Source: Burkholderia sp. OK233 (GTDB lineage: Bacteria > Pseudomonadota > Gammaproteobacteria > Burkholderiales > Burkholderiaceae). Taken from it: a DNA stretch of 64,000 bases. Under the pieces are notes generated by a model, which made no database searches, was not told the origin of the DNA, and was given only the letters and a program-made list of their open reading frames with translations. Positions 21,134 to 30,035 of the stretch are shown here, in pieces; positions within the stretch are counted from its first letter, which is position 1, and every line of letters begins with the position of its first letter. Position numbers and translations under genes: made by a program. The stretch spans positions 434,001-498,000 of the forward strand of contig NZ_OCSR01000001.1 in assembly GCF_900230185.1 (NCBI RefSeq). Direction: 5' to 3'.

Positions 21134-21772
21134 CTAGACGCTCTCCAGACCGAGTCGAACTCGCCGCTCGTATTGACCTGATGGATCCAGTAACAGCAGC
21201 CATTTACGAAACCGCTCCACGTGCGCGATCAGGCACTGCCGTGAAACTCCCAGTTCAACCGCTACGTGTGTCAACGACAACGGTTGGGACAGCAGGGGAA
21301 TAAGCTTCAACACCAGATCCTTGCGCCTCGTGTTGGCGATCGGCGTACATGTCAATCGTGTGAAGTGACTCGCGCACCTGCGACAGCGGAACGTCGGCAA
21401 CGGAAAGCGCTCACGAGGTCTGCTCGCGCAACGCGTGTCCGTTGTGCCACAATGAGGGCACAGCGGCGGGATCGTGGCGACAGAGTAGACATCCGCAACT
21501 GCGGCGAGAAGAAACGTCGTCAAATCGGCACCCTCGGGGTCCGGCCATTCGCGTCGACCGGTCATGTGAGCGGGCGTATTTTGCTGAGTCTCTTTCACCT
21601 GTTCAACGAACGAATTTCGGAGGACACGTCCGGTTTCCGGTCCATCGATCAAGCCAGAGCAGCTGGAAGAAACTGACCGGATCATGGCCCCGCCATCCAT
21701 GCCACGTCCCCAATATAGCGGTCCATCGCTTCGCTTTCGCCGGGTCACAATGGCTGCCGTATCACACCGCAT
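21134..21772 (-). CDS. DUF746 family protein (zinc ribbon + helix-turn-helix)
   Basis: The C-terminal two thirds match DUF746, a transposase-like domain known mainly from Burkholderia relatives. A zinc ribbon (CPHC ... FRCRRC at about residues 105-131) is followed by RLTCTPIANTRRKDLVLKLI, and a helix-turn-helix-like LSLTHVAVELGVSRQCLIAHVERFRKWL. The start is uncertain: the first roughly 29 residues overlap the end of the upstream aminotransferase gene, and Met at 21685 would remove the overlap. The family resembles the DNA-binding part of IS1595/IS1-like transposases, but function is unknown. Confidence 0.6.
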   Translation of the reverse strand: MRCDTAAIVTRRKRSDGPLYWGRGMDGGAMIRSVSSSCSGLIDGPETGRVLRNSFVEQVKETQQNTPAHMTGRREWPDPEGADLTTFLLAAVADVYSVATIPPLCPHCGTTDTRCASRPRERFPLPTFRCRRCASHFTRLTCTPIANTRRKDLVLKLIPLLSQPLSLTHVAVELGVSRQCLIAHVERFRKWLLLLDPSGQYERRVRLGLESV

Positions 21773-23094
21773 GACCTACCGGAAAGCGATTTCTCCAGCG
21801 CCGCTACGCCCGCCGGCAGATCGATCGTCACGCCCAGCTCCAGCATCGTGCGGCCCAGCGCGTGCAGAGTGCGGAAAAGGTTATGCTCACGACACTGCTC
21901 CCCCATCTGCCCCACGCGCACAATCGGCAAGCCGAACGAGCCTGAAATTTCGACCTGATGCTGACGCGATATATGCCCACAGATATCGCCAGGAATCAGG
22001 CCATTCGGCGCTTCGATCCCCACCACCGAGTTCAGCCGGCAAGCCTGAGGCGTGTAAAGTCGCAACCCAAGGGCGGTGACCCCTTCCTGCAGCGCGACTG
22101 AACACTTCAGGTGCCGCGCGAAGCGCTTCTCGAGCGTCTCGGCGCAAACGAGTCGCAAGGCTTCGTGCAACGCCAGCACGCCCGACACCGGGGCCGTGTA
22201 GTGGTAACCGGCGTTGTGCCAGAAATTCTCGGCGAGCGACGCGTCCAGACACCAATGCGCGTTCGGCGCCGTCCGACCCTTCACGCGCTCCCAGGCCGTC
22301 TCTGAGAACGCGATGAGCGAGACGCCTGGAATCGACGACAACCCTTTCTGGCCCCCGGTAATTACCGCATCGATACCCCACGCGTCCATCTCGAGCGGCA
22401 TCGTGCTCAGTGTGCACACCGCATCGACGATCACCATCGCGCCAGACGCTTTCGCCAACGCGGCTATGTCTTTCAGGTGGTAGTTCCACACCGTGTTAGA
22501 CGTCTCGCCTTGCACCACCGTCACGATTTCGGGACGCTCCCGTCGAATCGCGTCCGCGACCTGCGCTATGCTCGCCACCTGAGCATCGGCGACATCCAGC
22601 GTGCTTACGTGGGCACCCACCCGACGCGCCATTTCGGCCATGCGTTGGCTGAAGAAACCGTTCCTGATGCTCAACACCCGCGTGCCGGTCCATGCGAGAT
22701 TGGAAATCGCCATTTCCATCGCGGCCGATCCCGGTCCCGCTACGCCCAGCACCCACTTCGAATTTGTCTGAAACACATACCGCGCCATGGTCTTCACTTG
22801 GGTGATCACCTTCACCATAGCGCCGCCGAGGTGATTGATCACGATCGTGTTGGCCTTGGCGACTGCCGCGGGAATCGGCACGGGGCCAGCGCCCATCATC
22901 AGCAGCGGCTCTTCCGGAAGAATGGCGTCGAGCGGTTCAACGTTCGGGCAAGGCACAGCGATGGAAGTTGTAGCCAGGGCCTGCTGCGTGTAGGTAACCG
23001 ACGGGTTGCCGATCAGGTCAATGCGACCGGGCGCAATGCCGCTTTCTCGATCGTTCTCCGGTCGTGACGGCCGCTCAGAAGTCTGTTCTGTCAT
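21745..23094 (-). CDS. class V pyridoxal-phosphate aminotransferase (alanine/serine-glyoxylate type)
   Basis: A 449-residue fold-type I PLP enzyme. The substrate-binding start of the domain is LMMGAGPVPIPAAV (65-78). The phosphate-binding loop is GVAGPGSAAMEMA (117-129). WNYHLKDIAALAKASGAMVIVDAV (203-226) contains the ring-contacting Asp, and the Schiff-base Lys250 is in VITGGQKGLSSIPG. The family includes alanine-glyoxylate, serine-glyoxylate and ureidoglycine aminotransferases. A roughly 60-residue N-terminal extension is unusual. The start at 23094 is preferred over GTG 23130 because AAAGGCGA precedes it. AT-rich bases near 23175-23225 may hold the promoter. Confidence 0.88.
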   Translation of the reverse strand: MTEQTSERPSRPENDRESGIAPGRIDLIGNPSVTYTQQALATTSIAVPCPNVEPLDAILPEEPLLMMGAGPVPIPAAVAKANTIVINHLGGAMVKVITQVKTMARYVFQTNSKWVLGVAGPGSAAMEMAISNLAWTGTRVLSIRNGFFSQRMAEMARRVGAHVSTLDVADAQVASIAQVADAIRRERPEIVTVVQGETSNTVWNYHLKDIAALAKASGAMVIVDAVCTLSTMPLEMDAWGIDAVITGGQKGLSSIPGVSLIAFSETAWERVKGRTAPNAHWCLDASLAENFWHNAGYHYTAPVSGVLALHEALRLVCAETLEKRFARHLKCSVALQEGVTALGLRLYTPQACRLNSVVGIEAPNGLIPGDICGHISRQHQVEISGSFGLPIVRVGQMGEQCREHNLFRTLHALGRTMLELGVTIDLPAGVAALEKSLSGRSCGVIRQPL

Positions 23095-23593
23095 GGAAAT
23101 CGCCTTTTGGTGGTCGCCGAGGTTTGTCACGCAGGATCATGGCGGATCAGCGTTCGGCTTCAGGTGACGCGGTAATCTAAGTTGCAAAAAAAGTTGATGT
23201 CAAAATCGCGACATATAAATTAAAACGGCGACGGCAACCGAAGTGCGTCTGCAGTCGACTATCAGGTCACTACTAGGATTCACAAAAACTTTGTCCCAGT
23301 TGCGCAAGAGCCCATGCCGATGTCGTTACAGTCGCCGTCACCCTCCGTCCGCGGGCATCGCTCTTTCGCAACCACACGCGTAGGCTCCGCCATAGCCCGG
23401 GCGTCGCTGGACGCAGTGGCGTGTGCTGTGCGCTCAAAATGATTGAACTTCGACCGTGTAGCAGGACAGAACTCGACTGCATCGAAAGCATTCCTCTGCG
23501 TTTGATCTGTTCTGCCGATGACCTCTACATGCCCGTTTGTCCTATACTCGCTATCGACTTTCACGATACTTCTGCCAAGACCGCCCACAATCT
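23095..23593. other. about 500 bp divergent intergenic region
   Basis: It contains an AT-rich segment (about 23178-23225, with ACATATAAATTAAAA), probably promoter DNA for the aminotransferase. Short frames are not gene-like. Confidence 0.4.
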
Positions 23594-23911
23594 ATGCCAT
23601 CGCCGAAATCAAGCAATCCGACAGGATCATCTTTCTTCTGGTGGGATGGCGACACACTGGTACTCAACGTCCTCGGTAAGCCCAGCGCCAGCCGTGACCT
23701 GATCGGCAAACCAAAGGGCACTCAACTCAAAGTCAGCGTGACGGCGGCTCCTCGCGCTGGTCGTGCAACTTACCATATGGTACGGTTTCTTGCTGCCGAA
23801 TTCGACGTGCCGCGATCCAGCATCGAAGTGGTGTTCGGGCGCATGAATGTCAACAAGCAGTTGCGTATTAAAGCGCCACAAAAACTTCCTTCTGTCTTTC
23901 AGGACGAGTAA
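23594..23911 (+). CDS. DUF167 (YggU/UPF0235) family protein
   Basis: A 105-residue protein ending in the DUF167 core: a basic patch LIGKPKGTQLKVSVTAAPR, the helix ATYHMVRFLAAEFDVPRSSIEVV, and a final RIKAPQKLP strand. Family members are about 100 residues, so this is full length. Function is unknown; the E. coli homologue is YggU. The start ATG has no strong ribosome site. It is isolated, with no operon partner. Confidence 0.75.
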   Translation: MPSPKSSNPTGSSFFWWDGDTLVLNVLGKPSASRDLIGKPKGTQLKVSVTAAPRAGRATYHMVRFLAAEFDVPRSSIEVVFGRMNVNKQLRIKAPQKLPSVFQDE

Positions 23912-24248
23912 CCCACTGAACAACATCGAGCCGTCAGCACAGCCGCTGGCCCCTCCTTGCATCGGCCCGCGATGAGTGCAGCCAGCGACTTCACATGCGC
24001 AACGGTTATCACGTTGTCTCGGAGGCTGGACCCGGTATGATTCCGCAAGGCTCGCGCTTGATTTTTCCAGCGCTCTCGTGATCCTGGCGGCGCCGAGAGC
24101 AATAGTGAACGTGTCTATCAACGACTTAAAGAAGAACGATCAATGCTCGCAAGCTGTACGGTCAGTAGTACGTCACCGGCTATCTTCTTCACCTGAGGAC
24201 CTGAGCTCAAGCGGCGCTTTCGGCGACCGCCTACGAAGCATCGACGGA

Positions 24249-24653
24249 TCAGATCCGGCGACGCTTGGGCGCGCGACAACCGTTGTGCGGAGCGGGCGTC
24301 ACGTCGGAGATACTCGTAATCTTGATACGAAGGCCGTGCAGTGCCCGCACTGCCGATACCCGCCCTGGACCGGGACCCTTAATCTGAACCTCAAGCGTTC
24401 TCACGCCAAGTTCTATTGCCGCGCGCCCCACCGCTTCAGCCGCCACCTGAGCGGCGAAGGACGTCGATTTTCGCGACCCCTTGAAACCCTGACCTCCAGA
24501 AGAGGCCCACGCGAGCGCATTGCCGCGCTGATCGGTGATGGTGATGATCGTGTTGCTGAAGGATGCATGTATATGAACCACACCCTCAGAGACTGTTTTC
24601 CTGATCTTCTTGCGAGCTCGCTGGGTAGCAGAAAGCTTCGGGTTTTGAGCCAT
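24249..24653 (-). CDS. rpsK: 30S ribosomal protein S11 (orphan paralogue)
   Basis: A 134-residue complete S11. It has the N-terminal basic extension ([13 protein letters not shown]), the core [30 protein letters not shown] and [14 protein letters not shown], and the C-terminal [12 protein letters not shown] with the conserved Asn-Gly. AGGAA precedes ATG 24653. S11 normally lies in the alpha operon with S13, S4 and rpoA; none of these is here, so it is a spare copy. Substitutions relative to usual betaproteobacterial S11 are scattered, and all rRNA-contact motifs remain, so it looks functional. It might build alternative 30S subunits or replace S11 under some conditions. Confidence 0.92.
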   Translation of the reverse strand: MAQNPKLSATQRARKKIRKTVSEGVVHIHASFSNTIITITDQRGNALAWASSGGQGFKGSRKSTSFAAQVAAEAVGRAAIELGVRTLEVQIKGPGPGRVSAVRALHGLRIKITSISDVTPAPHNGCRAPKRRRI

Positions 24654-24975
24654 CACGTATTCCTGGAAAACTGCAAAGATGTTCCTGACATATGTTGTAG
24701 AACGTGCAATCTGAACTCCGGTCGTGGAGGCGCCGCGCTGAACTGTCGCTCTCCGCCGATCCCATTTCATGGATTCAGCGTCGATGCATCGCGTTCCAGC
24801 ACGGGACTAGGGCGGGTCCACAGCTATTGGGCAAGACGCGCCCGTTTCTGGATCCCCGGCAAACCGACGCAAGGGTGCGATCAGCGCTCGTTGCGGCCTG
24901 CTGTCTCCCCTTCCGTTGCAGGCGTAACTGAGGCATACGCGGTAATGTCAGACGATATACTCCATCATTGCGATC
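24654..24975. other. about 320 bp between HPr-like gene and rpsK
   Basis: No gene is recognised. It may hold the rpsK promoter. Confidence 0.4.
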
Positions 24976-25290
24976 TTATCTGGCTCCTCCATCGTATCCG
25001 GACGGCCACAGACTTCGTTGATCCACGACGGCCTGATTGCGGAAAGCAAAGACCTCGGCAAGTGCCTCAAGTGCCGCCGCTTCGTCGGCGCCGCTAACAC
25101 GGACATGGACGCGCGCCCCAGGCTTTGCCCGAAGCGAGATGAGCGCGGTAACATCCTTCCCGTCAGCAGCTCGTCCATTCGTCGTGCAGACGATTTCGCT
25201 TTCGAATTGAGCAGCGCGCGCTGCGAGCCGGGCGAAGCCGTACCGGTCGAATCCTCGCTGCCACCCGATTTGAATTAATGCCTCGACCAC
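24976..25290 (-). CDS. HPr-fold protein lacking the phosphorylatable His (copy 1)
   Basis: A 104-residue protein with the HPr/PTS phosphocarrier fold. The strand-helix segment YGFARLAARAAQFESEIVC corresponds to G-L-H-A-R-P, with His15 replaced by Phe and Pro by Leu. DGKDVTALISLRAKPG has Asp where regulatory Ser46 is normally found. The C-terminal ADEAAALEALAEVFA matches the last helix, plus a roughly 25-residue tail. It cannot carry phosphate on His, so a binding or scaffold role is inferred. It starts at GTG 25290 behind a strong GGGAGG. A shorter paralogue is at 30036. Confidence 0.75.
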   Translation of the reverse strand: MVEALIQIGWQRGFDRYGFARLAARAAQFESEIVCTTNGRAADGKDVTALISLRAKPGARVHVRVSGADEAAALEALAEVFAFRNQAVVDQRSLWPSGYDGGAR

Positions 25291-25576
25291 AATCCTCCCG
25301 CGTTAATAATGTGCTGCCCTGAAAATTTGCCGGTCGATTAAATGGGTCGCTGCATGCCACTGATGGCCGCCGCCCCACGTAGCGATCCGCGGGAGCACGT
25401 CCCGTACTCCACCGGCCTCGAATTGCCAATCCAACTCCGCAATGCCTTGCCCGCATGAGCGTTCGAGGCGTAGACACCTGGTGATCAGCAACCCGCCTTT
25501 TTTTCCTGGAACCAGGTGCAGCGACGTTCATGAGTAAGACTCCATATCAGCGAGACAGGTTGGACGGATCGCCACA

Positions 25577-25963
25577 CTATTCAACCGTCAGTGCTGTTTC
25601 GAATGTAAGAAACGGAGCCGGACCAGGAATGATCCACTCCAGCCTCTCGGCACCATCCCACGGCTTCGCCGGCGCATCCTCCAAATCGTGACCGCGCCGG
25701 TACGACGGCAACGCGATGAAGAAAAGGAAATACACCTGAATCAGACCGAAGGCGAACACGCCTATCGTTGCCACCTGATTGAAGTTCGTGAATTGCGCCG
25801 GATAATCTGCGTACCGGCGAGGCATCCCTGCAAGACCCAGGAAGTGCATCGGAAAAACGCAACATTGAGGGAGACGATCGAGACCCAGAAGTGAATCTTG
25901 CCCCCGTGTCTCGTTGTACATCTTTCCGGTCCACTTCGGCGACCAGAAGTACCAGCCGGAGAA
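25577..25963 (-). pseudogene. ctaD: cytochrome c oxidase subunit I (CtaD) C-terminal remnant
   Basis: About 128 codons of the CtaD C-terminus survive: FSGWYFWSPKWTGKMYNETR, then PMHFLGLAGMPRRYADYPAQ, NQVATIGVFAFGLIQVYFLF and PAKPWDGAERLEW. The roughly 400 N-terminal residues, including most haem and copper ligands, are missing. Within the fragment an extra G near 25905 and a missing base near 25855 shift and restore the frame. An operator palindrome lies 85 bp upstream, so a promoter seems to have been kept after the gene was lost. Confidence 0.85.
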
Positions 25964-26047
25964 CAGTCAGGCTCCTGAAACCCTGTGAAGCGCAGGCAAA
26001 CACTCCAATCTGCACACACATTTATGTGCAATATTATTGCACTTGTA

Positions 26048-26064
26048 TGATAACAGTATTATCA
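26048..26064. promoter_or_regulatory. palindromic operator TGATAAC-AGT-ATTATCA (site 3)
   Basis: A 7-3-7 palindrome of the shared type, 85 bp upstream of the ctaD remnant (minus strand). An AT-rich tract (ACATTTATGTGCAATATTATTGC) adjoins it at 26019-26041. No intact plus-strand gene follows within 700 bp. Confidence 0.65.
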
Positions 26065-26757
26065 CTGAATTGACGCGCTGTCGCAGATGAAACTTCAAAA
26101 TCCGCGGGCGACGACCTATGAAAGGGCCATCCGACGCCGGCGCGCGAGCGTTTTACCCGCGAAGCAATTGCCGATGCCCATGGACCGTCATGGAATTCAT
26201 TCAGACCCCTTCGGGTGGTCAGATGCCGACACGGGATCACTGACGCGCCTGAAGCGATCGCTCTGCGGCCACCCTTCCGGTAGCATTAGCCCCTTCGATA
26301 GCGTATCCAGTGGTCGTGAGGTCCGGCAGTAGGCTTGCCTTCCAATAGCGGTCGATAGAAGACCTAATGCTGGGCCACCGGGCGACGCCGAGCGTCATGA
26401 GCGACGGAAACCCGAATCGACGCGCAGCGATATCTCTGCCTTGCGAACAGGCGGGAAGGGATGGTCGTCACCGGTACCACGACGAAGTCCTTTAGCGACG
26501 TGGCAACCGTCGGCAAACGCTGCATCGGCCGGCGCATCGGTCCGCCGTCGTCAACCGACCTGTTCAACGCAACTGAAGCAGGAGACGGCCCACCCTGGCT
26601 GGCGGCCGACAGAGGAACAGGGATAAGGATCTGACGACAATTGCCGACATACAGGGCAGTGCCGCAATTCTGAGATTCTGGTGCCGCGGCGGCAGCCTAC
26701 AAGAAAAAAGATAGAGAACAGCTGCGGGCGTCCGGTTCATATCCCGAGGGCCTGGTC
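26065..26757. other. about 690 bp without a recognised gene
   Basis: Short frames only. No family resemblance on either strand. Confidence 0.4.
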
Positions 26758-27290
26758 ATGCGCAACAATCAGCCCGTCACCCGGCGCGAATTCGAACGCG
26801 CCGACGATGCAACGCTGATGTCGACCACAGATACCAGGAGTTGCTTCACCTGCGCGAACGCTGCTTTCATGCAGGCCGGCAGCTTTAAACGACTTTCAGA
26901 ACGCCAATGACAAAGGCGAAGGCACTCTACCGGCCCTTCCGCGATGGGAAGGGAAGAAACAGCCGCTTGAGCGAGTCCGGGACTACGCAATGCGGGGCGC
27001 ATCCAGTCAAAGCCAGAAAGCGGTTCATCTGAACCGCGTTGACGAGATAGGGATGACGGTGCGGACAATCAGTCAACCTGGCCTGACGCTTCGGTGCCTT
27101 GTCGACGATATCAGCGAAAAGGTCATCAACGTGCAGACGGCTGGAGCCGAAATCGCACAGGGTAACCAGGAACCAAGGTTCGCACGGAACAGGCAGTGAC
27201 GCGCGAGCAACAGATAGCGTGCGACGCGCCGATTCCAGGCATCTGGTGCTGTTGCCGACCGCTGTAACCAGCGCCAGGTATGTGGCACCG
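26758..27290 (+). pseudogene. Aer-type PAS/methyl-accepting aerotaxis receptor remnant
   Basis: ATG 26758 begins MRNNQPVTRREFERADDATL and MSTTDTRSCFTCANAAF, the characteristic N-terminus and PAS start of Aer-like receptors, before the frame is lost at about 26925. Further down, VDEIGMTV and VINVQTAGAEIAQGNQ (near 27040-27165) resemble the methyl-accepting signalling domain. Most of the roughly 500-residue protein is missing or out of frame. Aer proteins sense redox state through PAS-bound FAD. Confidence 0.6.
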
Positions 27291-27446
27291 CGCACGGCAG
27301 GCTAGTGAACGATGGTGCGGCGGAGGGCCGCGCCTGTCGGTCGTCACAGCGGCCTCAGTGAAGGCAGCCGGAGCACGATCGCCGTGAACTAGTCGGGAGT
27401 GCCGAATCGCGCTCGCGCGCATCCGGGAGTTATCGGCTCCCGGCGC

Positions 27447-27707
27447 TCACGCCTCATGCGTCGTCTCGCGCAGGACGAGGCACGCGGCAGAAACAATCGC
27501 GAGCCGCGGCGGCCACATTAACGCCTGAGTTTTTTTACCTCGCACCAGATCCTTCAGCATCCAACGAGCGAAGATCTCCGGGAGAGTGGGACCAGAATTA
27601 GCATATTTGGTGGCGTCCAAGTAGTAGACGACCACGGTTTTGCCCAGCACCCGATAGCGGCGGCTGAACGTTTCACCGTCAAGCTCAACTGTCAGTTCTT
27701 TTGTCAT
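27447..27707 (-). CDS. unknown 86-aa protein
   Basis: The frame MTKELTVELDGETFSRRYRV, VVVYYLDATKYAN, EIFARWMLKDLVRGKK has protein-like composition, with a beta-rich N-terminal half and an amphipathic helix. No family recognised. The ribosome site is weak. The C-terminal LAIVSAACLVLRE may be a short hydrophobic helix. Confidence 0.5.
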   Translation of the reverse strand: MTKELTVELDGETFSRRYRVLGKTVVVYYLDATKYANSGPTLPEIFARWMLKDLVRGKKTQALMWPPRLAIVSAACLVLRETTHEA

Positions 27708-28013
27708 TTCACACCCGGTTCGCACGATGCATTTTTCGAAAAAATCGCAACGTTTCGACGACTGATTGCGCGTACGGCGACCGTCGAGCGCGAAGCACAG
27801 CCTCGTGGAAAGGTCACAAATCTGAATTCGTCCTCATCTCATGTCCGTGGCCAGGCATGATTCAAAATGTATTGACGATCGGGCGCAGCACTCATCCCGC
27901 TATCCCGGCAGACGCAAGGCAGCTTTGGCTTCGTCCGGGAGACCCTGGAATTTCAAAGGACAACTGCCTACAGCCACCGTCGATCGAGGAACCTGCCGCC
28001 CTCGCAACGACCC
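27708..28013. other. about 300 bp without a recognised gene
   Basis: Nothing gene-like seen. It presumably contains the promoter of the 86-aa gene. Confidence 0.4.
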
Positions 28014-28373
28014 CTAGCCTCCTCGTGCTAACCGGTCCACGCACTCGGCGTAGATCACGACCACGCGAGGCGAGGCGAAATTGATCTCCATCTCGCGGGT
28101 AAAATAGCGGCGTGCTTCAGCGCGAAGATTCAGGGGCTGGTTTTCCGAGCCGGCGAGCCGTCGCGCCAGATCGGCAGCGGTTCGACTGAGCTGGATCCGA
28201 ACACGCCAGTCGGCGGGATATCCGCGACGATGAAGCCAGATTCGCGTGCTCTCGACGAGATGATCGACCCGCAGCCATTCACCGTGGGAAACAAAGGCGA
28301 ATAACTCGGATAAGGTGAGAAAGCAGAGCAACCTTGCGTAGACATCCAGTGACCGAATCCTGCGACTTTTCAT
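28014..28373 (-). CDS. unknown 119-aa protein downstream of a ribbon-helix-helix gene
   Basis: The protein has a hydrophobic N-terminal segment (YARLLCFLTLSELFAFV at about 12-28) and a basic, helical remainder (LHRRGYPADWRVRIQL, TAADLARRL, AEARRYFTREMEINF). No family recognised. The strand and position suggest it follows the ribbon-helix-helix gene in one unit, with a 147-bp gap. Start codon support is weak. Confidence 0.5.
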   Translation of the reverse strand: MKSRRIRSLDVYARLLCFLTLSELFAFVSHGEWLRVDHLVESTRIWLHRRGYPADWRVRIQLSRTAADLARRLAGSENQPLNLRAEARRYFTREMEINFASPRVVVIYAECVDRLARGG

Positions 28374-28520
28374 ACCATGGTTACCGCGACGGCTACGCGC
28401 TTGAGCGACTGCGCAAGGCGACCGTTCTTCCCCGACGCACGCTGCACCCGCCTCTGCAGGTTATCTATTGCGCCCCCAAGACGGCGGCAACCCTGCGACG
28501 CATCAAGCTGCCGTCGCATC

Positions 28521-28718
28521 TCAGGCGACTTTTCTGCGTTGACGCATGCCAACGGCACTTTTTGTCTTGTAGGTGACACCGTGCTGATCGAGGTAGTCGC
28601 GGATCAGTTGCCGCACGACCTGTGAAGGCGTCAGGTCCTGCGCCGCGCACAGTTTTTCGAACGCTTCCTTCTTCACAGGATCGATCAGAATCGTGAGTCG
28701 AGCGCTTTTCGTTTCCAT
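28521..28718 (-). CDS. ribbon-helix-helix (CopG/Arc-like) DNA-binding protein
   Basis: A 65-residue protein with a beta strand ARLTILIDPVKKEAFEKLCA, a turn, and the second helix LTPSQVVRQLIRDYLDQHG. This is the usual layout of small dimeric RHH repressors. The C-terminus is basic (MRQRRK). A 25-bp AT-rich imperfect inverted repeat lies just upstream (28738-28762), which would fit autoregulation. No toxin-like partner is recognisable downstream. Confidence 0.75.
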   Translation of the reverse strand: METKSARLTILIDPVKKEAFEKLCAAQDLTPSQVVRQLIRDYLDQHGVTYKTKSAVGMRQRRKVA

Positions 28719-28737
28719 GGCGGGTGCGAAGTCCAAT

Positions 28738-28762
28738 GATGTTAATTAAATTATAATACATC
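28738..28762. promoter_or_regulatory. AT-rich inverted repeat upstream of the RHH gene
   Basis: GATGT (28738-28742) and ACATC (28758-28762) flank an AT-only core (TAATTAAATTATAAT). The position, 20 bp upstream of the RHH start, fits a promoter plus operator for autoregulation. It does not match the 7-3-7 palindromes. Confidence 0.4.
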
Positions 28763-28887
28763 GTGTGGCCCGAGTCATCTTCGTGGCGCCAGAATCACAC
28801 GGTGGCCGGCGATTCCCACATGCTTGCCGATGCCCAGCCATTCAGCGGCTGGAAAGCCAACGACGTGCAACGCGCGGCGACGGTGCG

Positions 28888-29118
28888 CTAGATCTCCGCC
28901 CTGGCACGCAGAAAATCCTGTCCAGCCCGGGTAATCGACACACCGCCTCGCCCATTCGCGGGGACGGATACCAACCCGGCGTTACGCAGTTCCTGCGCGA
29001 CCGACCAGTTTAATGTGGGCGCATCGCGGCCGTATCGCTGCTGGGCCAGACGCTCAAGCGCCCAGATGGCTGCATGGGTCAAGGTATTGCTGTCGTTGTC
29101 GCCCTCCGCTGTCATCAT
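28888..29118 (-). CDS. small winged-helix-like protein (copy 1)
   Basis: A 76-residue protein. LTHAAIWALERLAQQRYGRDAP and NWSVAQELRNAGLVSVPANG, then GGVSITRAGQDFLRA, look like helix-helix-recognition helix-wing. No annotated family recognised. A paralogue at 42966 has the same order (LSPSAMWALQYLAEIRYG). ATG 29118 follows GAGGATGGA. It is the last gene of the unit that begins at the redoxin-like gene (30798) behind operator site 4, so it could be a regulator of that unit. Confidence 0.6.
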   Translation of the reverse strand: MMTAEGDNDSNTLTHAAIWALERLAQQRYGRDAPTLNWSVAQELRNAGLVSVPANGRGGVSITRAGQDFLRARAEI

Positions 29119-29197
29119 TCCATCCTCGGGAATGCGCCTGTTCGAACAGGTCACGAACGTGCAGAGGTTGCGATCCATCCGCGACAGACGCATCCGC

Positions 29198-29965
29198 TCA
29201 GCACGTTTGTTCATATCGATGCCAGTTAAATTTCTTGCCGTACTCGATGCGCGTGGCCGTCGCATGGAGATTCACCGCGTGTCCGGGCGCGAGTGCGCGC
29301 GCCCGGTCGAGCATCGTTGCGAAAGACGGAAGCTCATCCGCTCCTTTCCACGCAAAAACAGTGACGTTGTGTTCGCTGCCTTCGGACGGCGCCAGCGTCA
29401 CCGCGTTCGCGAAGACTTCCCTGAGCGAGCGCAGGTAGCGATGGAAATCCGGTTCGTCGGTCACCAGATTGGCCACCAGGACGCCGTCATCGCTCAACCT
29501 GCGGCGACAGGCTTCATAGAACGCCCTGCTACCCAACTCCGCAGGCAGACCATCGGCATTGAAACCATCGACTAGCAGCACGTCGGGCCGATGATCCGGA
29601 ACCGTGACGTACTGCGCCCCGTCGGCGCAAACCACCCTGAAGCGCTCACTGTCACGCGGCACATGGAACCGGTCTCGCAGCGCGATCACCTGGGGGTCGA
29701 TTTCGACGACGGAAATCATGGTGTCAGGCAAATGGCGATAGCAGTATTTCGCCAGCGAGCCGCCACCCAGACCGATCATCGAAATGCGGCGCGGGAACGG
29801 CTGGAACAGCAGGAAGCCCATCATCGTGCGCGTATAACCCAGCGCAAGGGCGTAGGGATCGTGCCGCAACATGGTGCTCTGCACCCCGCGCGCATCAAAG
29901 TACAGCGAAACGACCTGGTCATTCTCTATGACCACCGGCTTGCTAGCCTTCCTCGTTCTTTTCAT
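29198..29965 (-). CDS. spermidine-synthase-like protein (copy 2)
   Basis: A 255-residue member of the same family as the gene at 19527, with LGYTRTMMGFLLFQP, MIGLGGGSLAKYCYRHL, VVEIDPQVIALRDRFHVP and VLLVDGFNADG. It has the same substitutions at the aminopropyltransferase substrate motif. The N-terminus is shorter than in copy 1. The start is uncertain because no clear ribosome site precedes ATG 29965. It lies between the HPr-like and winged-helix-like genes. Confidence 0.82.
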   Translation of the reverse strand: MKRTRKASKPVVIENDQVVSLYFDARGVQSTMLRHDPYALALGYTRTMMGFLLFQPFPRRISMIGLGGGSLAKYCYRHLPDTMISVVEIDPQVIALRDRFHVPRDSERFRVVCADGAQYVTVPDHRPDVLLVDGFNADGLPAELGSRAFYEACRRRLSDDGVLVANLVTDEPDFHRYLRSLREVFANAVTLAPSEGSEHNVTVFAWKGADELPSFATMLDRARALAPGHAVNLHATATRIEYGKKFNWHRYEQTC

Positions 29966-30035
29966 GTGCGTGATCGAAAGGTTCCGGTGCAAGGGCAATC
30001 GGCTGGTGTGGGCCACGCCCCCTTGCAGCGGTCCG

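Noticed and set aside
23185..23200. FNR-type site (TTGATGTCAA)
   Set aside because: The spacing does not match TTGAT-N4-ATCAA, and only one such partial match was seen upstream of the aminotransferase.
23976..25097. 373-codon plus-strand frame
   Set aside because: It is antisense to the S11 and HPr-like genes, which are convincing by themselves.
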